Source of the DNA: Komarekiella atlantica HA4396-MV6
GTDB taxonomy: Bacteria; Cyanobacteriota; Cyanobacteriia; Cyanobacteriales; Nostocaceae
NCBI GenBank assembly: GCA_019359395.1
Contig: JAHHHK010000015.1
Span: 124,001 to 188,000 of the forward strand
DNA length: 64,000 nt
Direction: 5' to 3'
Notes under the pieces: generated by a model
Seen by the model: the letters and a program-made list of their open reading frames with translations, nothing else
Told to the model about the DNA's origin: nothing
Database searches by the model: none
Position numbers and translations under genes: made by a program
Shown here: piece after piece, positions 36,921 to 45,385 of the stretch
Numbering within the stretch: the first letter of the stretch is position 1
Layout of the letters: the number at the start of each line of letters is the position of its first letter

Positions 36921-36955
36921 ATGCCAGATTTATGTCAGCTTATGCCTTATGCCAG
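36921..36955 (+). promoter_or_regulatory. candidate integrase arm-type sites near the right end
   Basis: ATGCCAG occurs at 36921 and 36949, with one-mismatch and weaker copies at 36932 (ATGTCAG) and 36942 (ATGCCTT). The cluster mirrors the pair at the left end and lies just inside the attachment core. Confidence 0.45.
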
Positions 36956-36977
36956 TGAGGTTATTTTGCTGTAATGT

Positions 36978-37051
<74 letters not shown>

Positions 37052-37128
37052 GGCTGGGACTTATATTAGCCACGATTAATTAATGTAGCAAACATATAAG
37101 AATTTAGCAAGAGCTTGAAGAAAAAAAA

Positions 37129-38013
37129 TTATGCTGCTTTCATCCTCAGCTTCACCCAAATGAAAACCGCGACAAATAGCAAAAATTGGACAAGAACGAT
37201 ACTAGGGCCAGAGGCTAGGTTAAAAAGACCTGATACTATCATCCCAGCAATGCTGCTGCCAGAACCGACAATCACCGACAAGATAAGAAAGCGGCTAAAG
37301 TGGTGACTCATCAGTTTAGCTGTAGAAGCGGGAATTACTAAAAAAGCGTTCACTAGTAAGACACCAACAGCTTTAATCGCTACAGCCACAGCTAGTGATA
37401 GCAAAACCACAAACCCATAACGATATAATTGAACTGGAATACCTTGAACCTGGGCAACATCGGGGTTAAGTGTCAATAAAATTTGCTGCCGCAGAGTTGA
37501 TAATAAAAATATGCTGCCTCCCACAAGTATGAGCAGCGTCAAAATTAAATCTGTGGTATCTATGGCCAGAATATCGCCAAACAGCACTGCCATCAAGTTG
37601 CCGCGATACCCTTTAATCAAGCTAGTGAGAATCACGCCGATCGCTAATGCTCCTGATAGCACTATACTAAGTACGCTATCGCTACCTAAATCGGTTTTGT
37701 CGATAAAGTAGAGGACAACAACGCCAAAAACTAAGGTAAAAGGTAACAGCATCCAAGTGGGATTAAACTGGAGTAGCACACCTAATGCTACGCCTACTAA
37801 TGCTGCATGACCGACGGCATGGCTGAAAAAGGATAGTTGACGTAAGGTGACAAAACTACCTAACATCCCGCCCAGTATTCCCATTAATATAGCACCTGCG
37901 ATCGCCCGCTGCATGAAGGGGAATTGCAACAATTCCAATAAGTCATTACTATTAGTGATGGCTAGCCAAATTATCTGGCAACTATTGAATATATACATAT
38001 ATAATATTTTCAA
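37129..38013 (-). CDS. znuB: zinc/manganese ABC transporter permease (ZnuB type)
   Basis: The 294-residue protein is an ABC-3 family permease with about eight membrane segments: FPFMQRAIAGAILMGILGGM, SFFSHAVGHAALVGVALGVL, the cytoplasmic coupling loop near QQILLTLNPDVAQVQGIP and VLLVNAFLVIPASTAKL. It moves metal ions through the inner membrane with the ZnuA and ZnuC proteins encoded nearby. It is divergent from the SmtB-like regulator gene (about 120 bases apart). Upstream residues 1-20 are atypical, so the start may be later. Confidence 0.88.
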   Translation of the reverse strand: MKILYMYIFNSCQIIWLAITNSNDLLELLQFPFMQRAIAGAILMGILGGMLGSFVTLRQLSFFSHAVGHAALVGVALGVLLQFNPTWMLLPFTLVFGVVVLYFIDKTDLGSDSVLSIVLSGALAIGVILTSLIKGYRGNLMAVLFGDILAIDTTDLILTLLILVGGSIFLLSTLRQQILLTLNPDVAQVQGIPVQLYRYGFVVLLSLAVAVAIKAVGVLLVNAFLVIPASTAKLMSHHFSRFLILSVIVGSGSSIAGMIVSGLFNLASGPSIVLVQFLLFVAVFIWVKLRMKAA

Positions 38014-38132
38014 CTTATTAGCAGTTATGCTGATAGTAAATAGTCTTTATTTTTAACTTATAGCAGGGAGTATTTCCCATGCTTTTGCCATAAATCCTGT
38101 AATTTTCTGTTACCACTAATTTAATTTATAAA

Positions 38133-38513
38133 ATGGGAATAATTCAGTATAATCCGAGATGCACTATAGATAGTAATATTGTGCAACCCCTCTCAGATAA
38201 AGTTCTCAGCAGCGAAAAGGCTCAGCGCATGGCAGAGTTTTTTAGCTTCTTAGGAGATGCTAATCGCCTGCGAATTCTCTCTTTTTTGGCTACAAAAGAA
38301 CTGTGTGTTAGTGATTTAGCAACATTATTGGATATGAGTGAATCTGCTGTATCACATCAATTACGAAACTTAAGGGCGATGCGCTTAGTAAGTTATCGCA
38401 AGCAAGGCCGTAATGTATTCTATCGCCTACACGATAGCCATATTTTCCAACTTTATCAGGCTGTTGCCGAACACTTAGATGAAAGTGAGGAGAGAATTGA
38501 GAGTGAAGAATAA
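38133..38513 (+). CDS. ArsR/SmtB-family zinc-sensing repressor
   Basis: The 126-residue winged-helix protein has [26 protein letters not shown] as its recognition unit (quoted parts: [23 protein letters not shown]). The alpha-5 zinc site is intact, Asp101-x-His103 and His114-x2-Glu117, with the same spacing as in SmtB, and Cys10 with Cys58/Asp61 could form an alpha-3N site. Such repressors leave DNA when zinc binds. It sits between znuB and znuC on the opposite strand, so it may control efflux elsewhere or oppose uptake here. Confidence 0.87.
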   Translation: MGIIQYNPRCTIDSNIVQPLSDKVLSSEKAQRMAEFFSFLGDANRLRILSFLATKELCVSDLATLLDMSESAVSHQLRNLRAMRLVSYRKQGRNVFYRLHDSHIFQLYQAVAEHLDESEERIESEE

Positions 38514-38537
38514 AAATATTAACTCTTGACTCTCTAC

Positions 38538-39332
38538 TTAATTGTGGTGATGCTGATAGCGACTGAATCCCGGGCCGTAAGTTGCTAAAAGGTTTTGCGG
38601 TGAAAGAGCAATTTCGGGCTTACCAGCACAAACAACGGTTTGATTGAGGCAAAGAACGCGATCGCAATGACGGCTTACCATATCAATATCATGGGAAATC
38701 TGCAACACCGTCCAACCCTCCTCCCGTTTTAATTCATTTAGCAAAGCATAAAAATCTGCTGTACCTTGGACATCAATCCCAGCAAAGGCTTCATCAAGTA
38801 TCAAAAGTTTCCGAGGTCTAACTAGACAGTAAGCTAGCAGCACCCGCTTCAGTTGACCACCACTCAAAGTCCCAATAGCTTGGTGTCGCAGATGATAAGC
38901 ATCGGTTCGCCGTAAAGCTTCTATTACTGCTGCTGATTTTTCCCTGTCTTTTCTCCACAGGCTAGAGACAAATAAATTCTTTCTTTTCCCTTTTCCGTTT
39001 TCCCTTTCTCCTTTAATTACCCATCCCAGTCCGACTAATTCGCTGACACAAATAGGAAAACTGCGGTCAAAGATAAAGTTTTGCGGCATGTAGCCCAAAA
39101 AATGACGTAAATGCCCCAGCCTGACAATTGGACAACCAAATATTTCAATCTTACCAGCACTTCGAGGTATCAAATCTAAAACCGCTTTTACCAGAGTACT
39201 TTTACCTGCACCATTAGGGCCAACTATGGCTGTATCTGTTCCTGACAACAATTCAAAGGATACATCTCGAACAGCTAAATAGTTGCCTTGATATACAGTT
39301 AATCCCTCAACTTTTAAAATAGGCGATGTCAT
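38538..39332 (-). CDS. znuC: zinc/manganese ABC transporter ATP-binding protein (ZnuC type)
   Basis: The 264-residue ATPase has Walker A VGPNGAGKSTLVKAVL (residues 38-53), the signature LSGGQLKRVLLAYCLVRP (156-173), Walker B LLILDEAFAGID (176-187) and the switch histidine in QISHDID. Residues about 106-125 (GERENGKGKRKNLF region) form a basic low-complexity insert that interrupts the domain and comes from a purine-rich DNA stretch. It is 35 bases downstream of znuA, likely one operon. Confidence 0.9.
   Translation of the reverse strand: MTSPILKVEGLTVYQGNYLAVRDVSFELLSGTDTAIVGPNGAGKSTLVKAVLDLIPRSAGKIEIFGCPIVRLGHLRHFLGYMPQNFIFDRSFPICVSELVGLGWVIKGERENGKGKRKNLFVSSLWRKDREKSAAVIEALRRTDAYHLRHQAIGTLSGGQLKRVLLAYCLVRPRKLLILDEAFAGIDVQGTADFYALLNELKREEGWTVLQISHDIDMVSRHCDRVLCLNQTVVCAGKPEIALSPQNLLATYGPGFSRYQHHHN
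38958..39017 (-). repeat. low-complexity purine-rich insert inside znuC
   Basis: On the coding strand the DNA is built of GGGAAAA/GGAAAAG-like units, close to a heptamer periodicity, and has no counterpart in the ABC ATPase fold at this point. It keeps the frame. The exact borders are my estimate. Confidence 0.5.
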
Positions 39333-39366
39333 TTAAGTAATTCAAAATGAAGAAGTTCAATTAAAC

Positions 39367-40386
39367 CTATTTACAAGCAGTTTCCAGAGTTTGCAAATTA
39401 GCTCTCATTGCTTTGAAATAATATTGCGGATCTGTTTCACCAGTTTCTAGAGAATCCAAGGGACGCAGAGTTAATTTTAAGTCTTGAGAAAGACTGGTTA
39501 GCAATTTGTTATCTACTCCAGGTTCGCTAAATAAAGCTTTAACTTGATACTTTTTTACAGCATTCACTGCATTTTGCACATCTGTCGGTGAAAGTTGATC
39601 TTCAGGAACTTTTACCACAGCAACTTGCTTGAGTTTATATCTTTGGGCTAGGTATGGAAACGCATCATGAAAGGTAATAAAAGTGCAGTTAGGATTTTTC
39701 TGCAAAGTCTGTTGAAATTCGCCGTTTAAAGTGTCTAATTCTTTAATATAAGTAGCAGCATTTGCCTCATAAGCAGCTTTATTCGCCGGATCAGATGCAA
39801 TTAACCCATCACGTATATTTATTACCTGCTGTTTTGCCAAAACTGGATCTAACCAAACGTGAGGATTACCATCTGCGTGGTCGTGGTCGTGATCTTTTTC
39901 TGCTTTCGCTGTTTCCTCAACTGGTGAAATTTCATTTAAGGGCTTAATACCTTTGCTGGTATCAATTTCAGTCAATTTAGGATTCTGGGCATTTTTGACA
40001 GTATCTTCCAGAAATTCCTCTAACCCCAAGCCATTTTTTACTAACACATTTGCAGTGGCGATCGCTTTGACATTTTCTGGTGTTGCTTGGTACTCGTGTA
40101 CTTCAGTACCCGGTGGAACTAAAATTTCTACGTCTGCGACATTTCCGGCTACTGCTTTGGTAAACAAATACATTGGCAAAAACGTCGTCACCACTTTAGT
40201 TTTTTCTGCTTGCACTGACGGGGTTGATGCAGCCTCTTGTGCTTGCGGTGACTGTTGGGAAGTTGTTCCTTGATTAGTGTTCGATTGGTTACAGCCAGCC
40301 GCAATTGACAACATGAGCAGAGCAATTAGAGTCAGAATGCTGCTTCCTTGTCTACCTGTTTTACGTCCTATACGAGTCCAAATCAC
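39367..40386 (-). CDS. znuA: zinc ABC transporter substrate-binding lipoprotein (ZnuA type)
   Basis: The 339-residue protein has a signal peptide and probable lipobox (LLMLSIAAGC), so it is likely lipid-anchored. The metal ligands of the cluster A-I binding proteins are present: His in EVHEYQATPENV, a His/Asp-rich flexible loop KDHDHDHADGNPHVWLD with the second histidine, the third in FITFHDAFPYLAQRY and the acidic ligand in FSEPGVDNKL. A His-rich loop favours zinc over manganese. It is the first gene of the znuA-znuC pair. Confidence 0.92.
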   Translation of the reverse strand: MIWTRIGRKTGRQGSSILTLIALLMLSIAAGCNQSNTNQGTTSQQSPQAQEAASTPSVQAEKTKVVTTFLPMYLFTKAVAGNVADVEILVPPGTEVHEYQATPENVKAIATANVLVKNGLGLEEFLEDTVKNAQNPKLTEIDTSKGIKPLNEISPVEETAKAEKDHDHDHADGNPHVWLDPVLAKQQVINIRDGLIASDPANKAAYEANAATYIKELDTLNGEFQQTLQKNPNCTFITFHDAFPYLAQRYKLKQVAVVKVPEDQLSPTDVQNAVNAVKKYQVKALFSEPGVDNKLLTSLSQDLKLTLRPLDSLETGETDPQYYFKAMRANLQTLETACK

Positions 40387-40470
40387 GGTGTTTTCTCCTC
40401 CAAAAGGATGCCTAATCTGCCTTTGGCAAAATTTTTATTGGCAATAAGACTTATTCTACATTTTATACTA

Positions 40471-40488
40471 TAATAATTCTCATTCTCA
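40471..40488. promoter_or_regulatory. Fur/Zur-like box between znuA and the porin gene
   Basis: Read on the minus strand the 18 bases are TGAGAATGAGAATTATTA and match the classical TGATAATGATAATCATTA pattern at 15 positions. The site lies about 85 bases before znuA and 230 bases before the porin start. It could serve either promoter or both. Confidence 0.5.
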
Positions 40489-40721
40489 TGCAATCCAAGC
40501 AAGATTATTCTTACGTTTATTGTGTAAGAAATGACAAGGTAATTATTTAGGGGGTTCTAGTGTCTACTATTTAGCTTTTCCTAAATAATTAGGATTTCTT
40601 GACTTCTTTTTGTTATAAAATTTGCCTAATTCTGATAAGATTATTGAAAAACTTTCTCATAAGATACGCGTTTAAAAAAGCGCAGTGTGGGTGTGAATTG
40701 TAATTGAGTGTGAGGAAAAAA

Positions 40722-42317
40722 ATGCAAAAATTCTGTAAATATTTGCTGGCTAGTCCAGTAATTTATGCTGCAATACTTTTTGTTAATACTGCTGCATTTG
40801 CAGGTGAAACATCAACTACAGCGGAAATTAATCAAACTGAAGTTACACAAAACAAGGTAATGGCGCAAGTTACCTCGGTGTCTCAGTTGTCGGATGTACA
40901 ACCTACAGACTGGGCATTCCAAGCATTGCAATCGCTGGTAGAACGTTACGGCTGTATTGCGGGATATCCAAATGGGACTTATCGCGGTAATCGAGCAATG
41001 ACGCGATATGAGTTTGCTGCTGGTTTGAATGCTTGTCTTGATCGGGTTAACGAACTCATTGCTACCGCTACTGGTGAACTGGTAACAAAAGAAGATTTAG
41101 CTCAACTGCAAAAGCTACAAGAAGAATTTTCAGCAGAACTAACGACACTACGAGGTCGAGTTGATGCAGTAGAAGCACGCGCTGCTGAGTTGGAAGCGAA
41201 TCAGTTCTCAACCACAACCAAACTGCAAGGACAAGTTGTTACAGTAATTAGCGATGTTTTGTCAGGTGAAAACGTCAACGGTGCCGAAATTGTAGACACA
41301 AATACAACTCTGGGAGTGCGGGCGCGTGTTGAACTCGTAACTAGCTTCACAGGCGAAGATACGCTGTTCACCAGAATCCAAACTAATAATATTGTTAGCC
41401 CTAACATTAATACTCCAGAAGGCAATTTGTTTTTTGCCAGTGGTAATAGTGGTGCAGAAGCTAACAACGATGCTGGCATAGATGCGCTGTGGTATAAATT
41501 TCCTTTGGGCAAAAATACTCAGGCGATCGCTATTGCTAATGCTGGTGCAGCAGATGACCTAACCAGTACTATCAATATCTTTGATGGTGATGGTGCTTAT
41601 GGTGCTTTGTCAACTTTTGGTACACGTAACCCAATTTATAACCAGATAGGTGGTGCAGGATTGGGAATAACCCACGAGTTTGGTGATAAATTAGCACTCA
41701 GTTTAGGCTATTTGAGTGGTACAGCGAATAACCCTGCTCCTAGTAATGGTTTGTTTGATGGTGCTTATGGGGCGCTGGCTCAGTTGACCGTGAAACCAAG
41801 CGATCGCATTTCTGTTGGTTTAACTTACATAAATTCCTACAAACAGCCACTACTGACGGGTAGTAATGCCGCAACTTTCACGAATTTAGCAGCTGACCAA
41901 GGTTTAGAAGAAGTAGCATTTTCCAGCAATTCTTATGGTATCCAAGCATCCATCGGCATCAGTGATAGATTAGTCTTAGGTGGTTGGGCTGGGTACACAA
42001 ACAGCCGTACCTTGAGTGGAAATCGTGGAGATGTTGACATTTGGAACTATGCTGTAACTCTCGGCTTCCCCGACCTTGGTAAAAAAGGTAATTTGGCTGG
42101 TATTATTGCCGGAGTAGAGCCGAGGGTAACAAGTTCCAGCGTTGCCGGATTAGCAGAAGATGATGATACTTCCTATCATATTGAGGCATTCTACCAGTAC
42201 AAATTGAGTGACAATATCACCATTACCCCAGGAGTCATCTGGTTAACATCCCCAGATCATAACAATGACAACGATGATGTTGTGATTGGTGCGCTCAGAA
42301 CCACATTCAGTTTCTAA
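40722..42317 (+). CDS. SLH-domain OprB-type outer-membrane porin
   Basis: ATG 40722 behind GTGAGG is preferred to the TTG at 40704. After a signal peptide (ending near TAAFAG) comes an SLH domain (DVQPTDWAFQALQSLVERYG, GYPNGTYRGNRAMTRYEFAA), a coiled-coil linker (LTTLRGRVDAVEARAAELEA) and an OprB-type beta-barrel ending in the outer-membrane C-terminal phenylalanine (TTFSF). Such porins are the main cyanobacterial outer-membrane channels and some are linked to iron or zinc uptake. Its position opposite znuA across a Fur/Zur-like box suggests metal control. Confidence 0.9.
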   Translation: MQKFCKYLLASPVIYAAILFVNTAAFAGETSTTAEINQTEVTQNKVMAQVTSVSQLSDVQPTDWAFQALQSLVERYGCIAGYPNGTYRGNRAMTRYEFAAGLNACLDRVNELIATATGELVTKEDLAQLQKLQEEFSAELTTLRGRVDAVEARAAELEANQFSTTTKLQGQVVTVISDVLSGENVNGAEIVDTNTTLGVRARVELVTSFTGEDTLFTRIQTNNIVSPNINTPEGNLFFASGNSGAEANNDAGIDALWYKFPLGKNTQAIAIANAGAADDLTSTINIFDGDGAYGALSTFGTRNPIYNQIGGAGLGITHEFGDKLALSLGYLSGTANNPAPSNGLFDGAYGALAQLTVKPSDRISVGLTYINSYKQPLLTGSNAATFTNLAADQGLEEVAFSSNSYGIQASIGISDRLVLGGWAGYTNSRTLSGNRGDVDIWNYAVTLGFPDLGKKGNLAGIIAGVEPRVTSSSVAGLAEDDDTSYHIEAFYQYKLSDNITITPGVIWLTSPDHNNDNDDVVIGALRTTFSF

Positions 42318-42333
42318 TTCTCATAATTTTACG

Positions 42334-42367
42334 AAAAGACGTGAAGGAGAACTTCGCGTCTTTTTTG
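42334..42367 (+). terminator. intrinsic terminator of the porin gene
   Basis: A 13-pair stem with one G-T pair (AAAAGACGTGAAG and its partner) and a five-base loop is followed by T residues, 17 bases after the porin stop. Confidence 0.85.
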
Positions 42368-42460
42368 TGCATAATATTAAAATTAAAACCCAGCATTGTT
42401 GCCAGGTTTGATATCTCAAAACAATATTTTAAACTTTTCAAATAGTCCGAACGGATGATT

Positions 42461-43174
42461 TTAAGCTGTCTTTGATTTCCGTTTCACAAATGACCCAGCA
42501 CTCAAAACACCGAAAGCTAGTAAACCCAACGTAGAACTAGATTCAGGAACACTAGCTAATCTGTAGCTATGGTTATCAGTTTCAAATGCGCGACCGGTCG
42601 ATCTCAAAACTACCTTGTCAAACGTTTCTCCTTTACTGGTATCAGCTAACAAATTAACGTAGACATTATTTGTGCTACCACTCTGTTCACCATTAGCTGG
42701 AGCACCGGGAACATCTGCGCCATTGAATGTTTTTAGCAGCGTACCCCCGCTATAAACATCCACAAAGTTATATGTGTCTATTGACCCCCAGTAGAAACCA
42801 AAGTAATCAAGATTCTGAGCAAAGTTAATAGTTACATCACCAGAGTTTCCTGCAAAATCATTACCACCTTCTTTATCACCTGTTGGGGAAATTGTGAGAT
42901 ATTTGCTGGTGTTATTAAAAGGGGTAGCGTATTGACCACCTACAGACCCTTGTACAATTCCATTAGTTGCGGAGTAAGTAACAACTCCAGAAAAAGGTGC
43001 TACACCGTCATTAAAGTTGATAGTTTGAGCGCCTTGAATATTAGTGTATTGACCTTCTCCTGCAACTGGTGTAGAACCTCCTTGTGTTAAGCTAACAGCA
43101 CCGGCTGGGTTAGCACCAATAAAAATAACTGCTGTTCCGACCAAAGCGAATGATAGTTTTTGTAGAGTAGACAT
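42461..43174 (-). CDS. PEP-CTERM sorted exported protein
   Basis: The 237-residue protein has an N-terminal signal peptide (LSFALVGTAVIFIGANPAGA), a beta-rich middle with DYFGFYWGSIDTYNFVDVYSG, and a C-terminal sorting signal: SVPESSSTLGLLAFGVLSAG followed by a basic tail (KRKSKTA). The middle resembles a group of PEP-CTERM proteins with a Npun_F0296-like exosortase-dependent pattern, as far as I recall. It is probably surface-exposed. The function is unknown. Confidence 0.82.
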   Translation of the reverse strand: MSTLQKLSFALVGTAVIFIGANPAGAVSLTQGGSTPVAGEGQYTNIQGAQTINFNDGVAPFSGVVTYSATNGIVQGSVGGQYATPFNNTSKYLTISPTGDKEGGNDFAGNSGDVTINFAQNLDYFGFYWGSIDTYNFVDVYSGGTLLKTFNGADVPGAPANGEQSGSTNNVYVNLLADTSKGETFDKVVLRSTGRAFETDNHSYRLASVPESSSTLGLLAFGVLSAGSFVKRKSKTA

Positions 43175-43611
43175 TGATTTATTTTCCTAATCATTTGATA
43201 TCCATAGACTGGCACGTCAGCTTAGTATTTGTGTAGTGATGAAGAGTTTTTTTTACTAAAACAATGTATTGGGTGAATGAATCTGAAGTTGAGGAAAAGC
43301 TTTTTAAAATAAAAGATTTTAAGACAATTATTTTATCTAGAATTTAAATATATATACGTAGGCAAAGTCTTAAGTTATATAGTTAATTAATTGTTTAAAG
43401 GCAATTTTTGAGTGAAGTTAGCTATTTTCAAATCCTATCAGGAGGAAGAAAAGTAAAATTTATAGTAGATTTAACGGAGTCGAAAAAGAGAAATTGTGGA
43501 AATTACTTAAAAATTTCCACAAAATGTATAATTCCCAGTGATTCAATCTTTTGGAAAATACTCTTTTGAGGCAGCAGTTTCAGAAAGTCTAAGATAGTTT
43601 TTCAGAGGCAA
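43175..43611. other. intergenic region, nothing recognised
   Basis: The 437 bases between the PEP-CTERM start and the true 3' end of the glycerate kinase gene are AT-rich. They must contain the promoter of the leftward PEP-CTERM gene. No gene, hairpin or repeat stands out. Confidence 0.4.
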
Positions 43612-44820
43612 CTATCGAATATTGTGTGCAAGTTGGGAAGGTGGTTGAGCTAAGTTTTGCCCAACTTTAATCAAGCGCATCACCCGTTCTGCTGCATACG
43701 TTAAAAGGTCAGGCGTGTTAGCGATCGCTTCAGGTAGGGTACAGGGTTCTCTGAGAATCGTTGAAAAAGAGTCAATACCGTAGTCAAAATTTACCCGCGC
43801 ATCTTGACCAATAGTACCAGCGATGTCTACGACGGGCTACGCCTACGCAATTACTGGTAGGTTATAGCGTTTGGCACGCTGGGCGACTTCCACGGGGATT
43901 TTGCCGCGTGGGGTTTGGAAATCAATACTGCCTTCGGCTGTAACTACTAAGTCACTGTTCTGGAGGAGGCTTTCTAACTCCAGATATTGCATCACAATGT
44001 CGTAGCGTGGATATAGAGTTGCATCGATAAATGCGTGCAAGCCAGTCCCCAATCCACCAGAAGCACCGCTTCCCGGCATTTCACACACATCAATTTCCAA
44101 ATATTGCTCAATCACCGCTGCATAATGATCTAACGCAGCTGCCATAGATTCAACTGTTTCCGGGGATGCGCCTTTTTGGGGGCCGAAAACCCTAGCCACT
44201 CCTTTGGAACCGCATAATAAATTGTGCCAGTTACAAGCCACATCGATTTGCACTTGTTCTAGACGGCGATCGCGATCGCTCATATCAATAGTATGGAGTT
44301 TGATCAGTTCACCACCGCCCCTGCCCAACTCTTTACCAGCTGCATCTAATAGATGTATTCCTAGGGCTTGCGCCATACCAGCCCCACCGTCGTTAGTTCC
44401 TGAATCACCACAGCCCACCAAAATTCTTTTTGCTCCTGCATCTAAAGCTGCTTTGATCAGTTCACCTACGCCATAAGTTGTCGTTTTCAGGGGGTCACGA
44501 GCATCGCGGGGAACCAGTCTCAACCCAGCCGCCGCAGCCATTTCCAGCACAGCAGTCTTGGTATCCGTATCTCCAAGTAAACCATAGTGGGCTTCTACAG
44601 GTTGTCCCACCGGCCCTGTTACTGTCACCAGATGCAAAGTTCCCCCTGTGGCTGCAACCAGCGCCTTGGCAAAACCTTCGCCACCATCTACCAGCGGAGC
44701 TTTCTGGATTTTGGCATCTGGAATTGCTCGCAGAATACCGTTAGCAATACAATCAGCGACTTCATCTGCTGCTAAACTTTCTTTGAAACCAGAGGGGGCT
44801 ATGAGAATTCTTAAAGTCAT
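43612..44820 (-). pseudogene. glxK: glycerate 2-kinase (GlxK/GarK family) interrupted by an in-frame stop-bearing 21-base insert
   Basis: Glycerate kinase phosphorylates D-glycerate. The first 325 residues are normal (LIAPSGFKESLAADEVADCI, VLVGCGDSGTNDGGAGMAQALG-like GCGDSGTNDGGAGMAQALG, VTAEGSIDFQTPRGKIPVEV). At 43825-43845 seven extra codons interrupt the gene, the first and third being TAG. The frame then continues with the correct family C-terminus (IAGTIGQDARVNFDYGIDSF and a proper stop at 43612). Removal of the 21 bases restores both the protein and a HIP1 octamer. Unless stops are read through, the gene is inactive or makes a shortened enzyme. Confidence 0.85.
43825..43845 (-). repeat. 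21-base dispersed repeat splitting a HIP1 site
   Basis: The insert lies between GCG and ATCGC (minus strand) or GCGAT and CGC (plus strand), so the ends join to GCGATCGC when it is removed. A related 21-base copy in the same arrangement occurs at 62955-62975. On the coding strand it reads TAG GCG TAG CCC and onward. Confidence 0.85.
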
Positions 44821-44893
44821 AAAAAGTTGCTCCTTTTTTAAGGTTATTTTTCTAAGTAGATAAACTCGGAGAAATATTTAAATGGCTAATTTT

Positions 44894-45385
44894 TTATTCT
44901 TCACGCCAAGGTAGCCGGATTTGAACATGTGTACCCAAACCTGGTTCACTATCAATCGTGAGACGACCGCCATGCTGTTCAACAATCGCTTTGGTTAGTC
45001 TTAGTCCCACGCTGGGGCGTTGGTTAACTGAGTCTTCAAAGGTAGCAAAAGCTCGATTAATCAACGGTTGCTCGCTACCTGTACCGTCATCGGCAACTTC
45101 AATGACTATTTCAGTGTGATGAATCACATCCTTATTAATTGATGACCGAATGCCTATACGTCCTCCTCGTTCTGGTAAAGCCGATAGTGCATTGCGTACC
45201 AACTCACCCAAAACTTCACGCAGCTTGAGGCGATCTACCACTGCATATTCAATTTCTGGTGCGATTTGTAACTCAACGCTGACCCCTCGTTGGATAAACA
45301 TGTCATGAAACCGCAGCAGCACTTCGTAAAGTAATGCCCGGATATCTGTACGAGCTAGATTGCCATTGCTGCAAGATGTAAGCAT
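44894..45385 (-). pseudogene. sensor histidine kinase C-terminal fragment (HATPase domain only)
   Basis: The frame has the catalytic ATPase domain: N-box VLGELVRNALSALPERGG, G1-like VIEVADDGTG, and the G2-type VGLRLTKAIVEQHGGRLTID. The sensor, HAMP and phospho-acceptor histidine regions are missing. Its first 28 codons overlap the end of the nucleoside hydrolase gene in another frame, so the 5' part was evidently lost in a deletion that joined the two genes. A functional kinase is unlikely. Confidence 0.75.

Larger units (their letters stand above)
32546..36977. mobile_element. 4.4-kb integrative element in tRNA-Phe
   Basis: A 47-base perfect direct repeat at 32546-32592 and 36978-37024 bounds the element. 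The right copy is the 3' half of an intact tRNA-Phe gene and the left copy is the displaced duplicate, the classical result of integrase-mediated insertion into a tRNA gene. Inside are a tyrosine integrase, small genes of unknown function, a BRO-N gene and three TGTCATA arrays seen nowhere else in the window. No capsid, terminase or conjugation gene is visible, so it is a satellite-like or plasmid-like element, or a reduced one. Confidence 0.85.

Noticed and set aside
32546-36977. Complete prophage
   Set aside because: Only an integrase and a BRO-N protein are phage-like; no capsid, portal, tail, terminase or lysis gene is visible in 4.4 kb.
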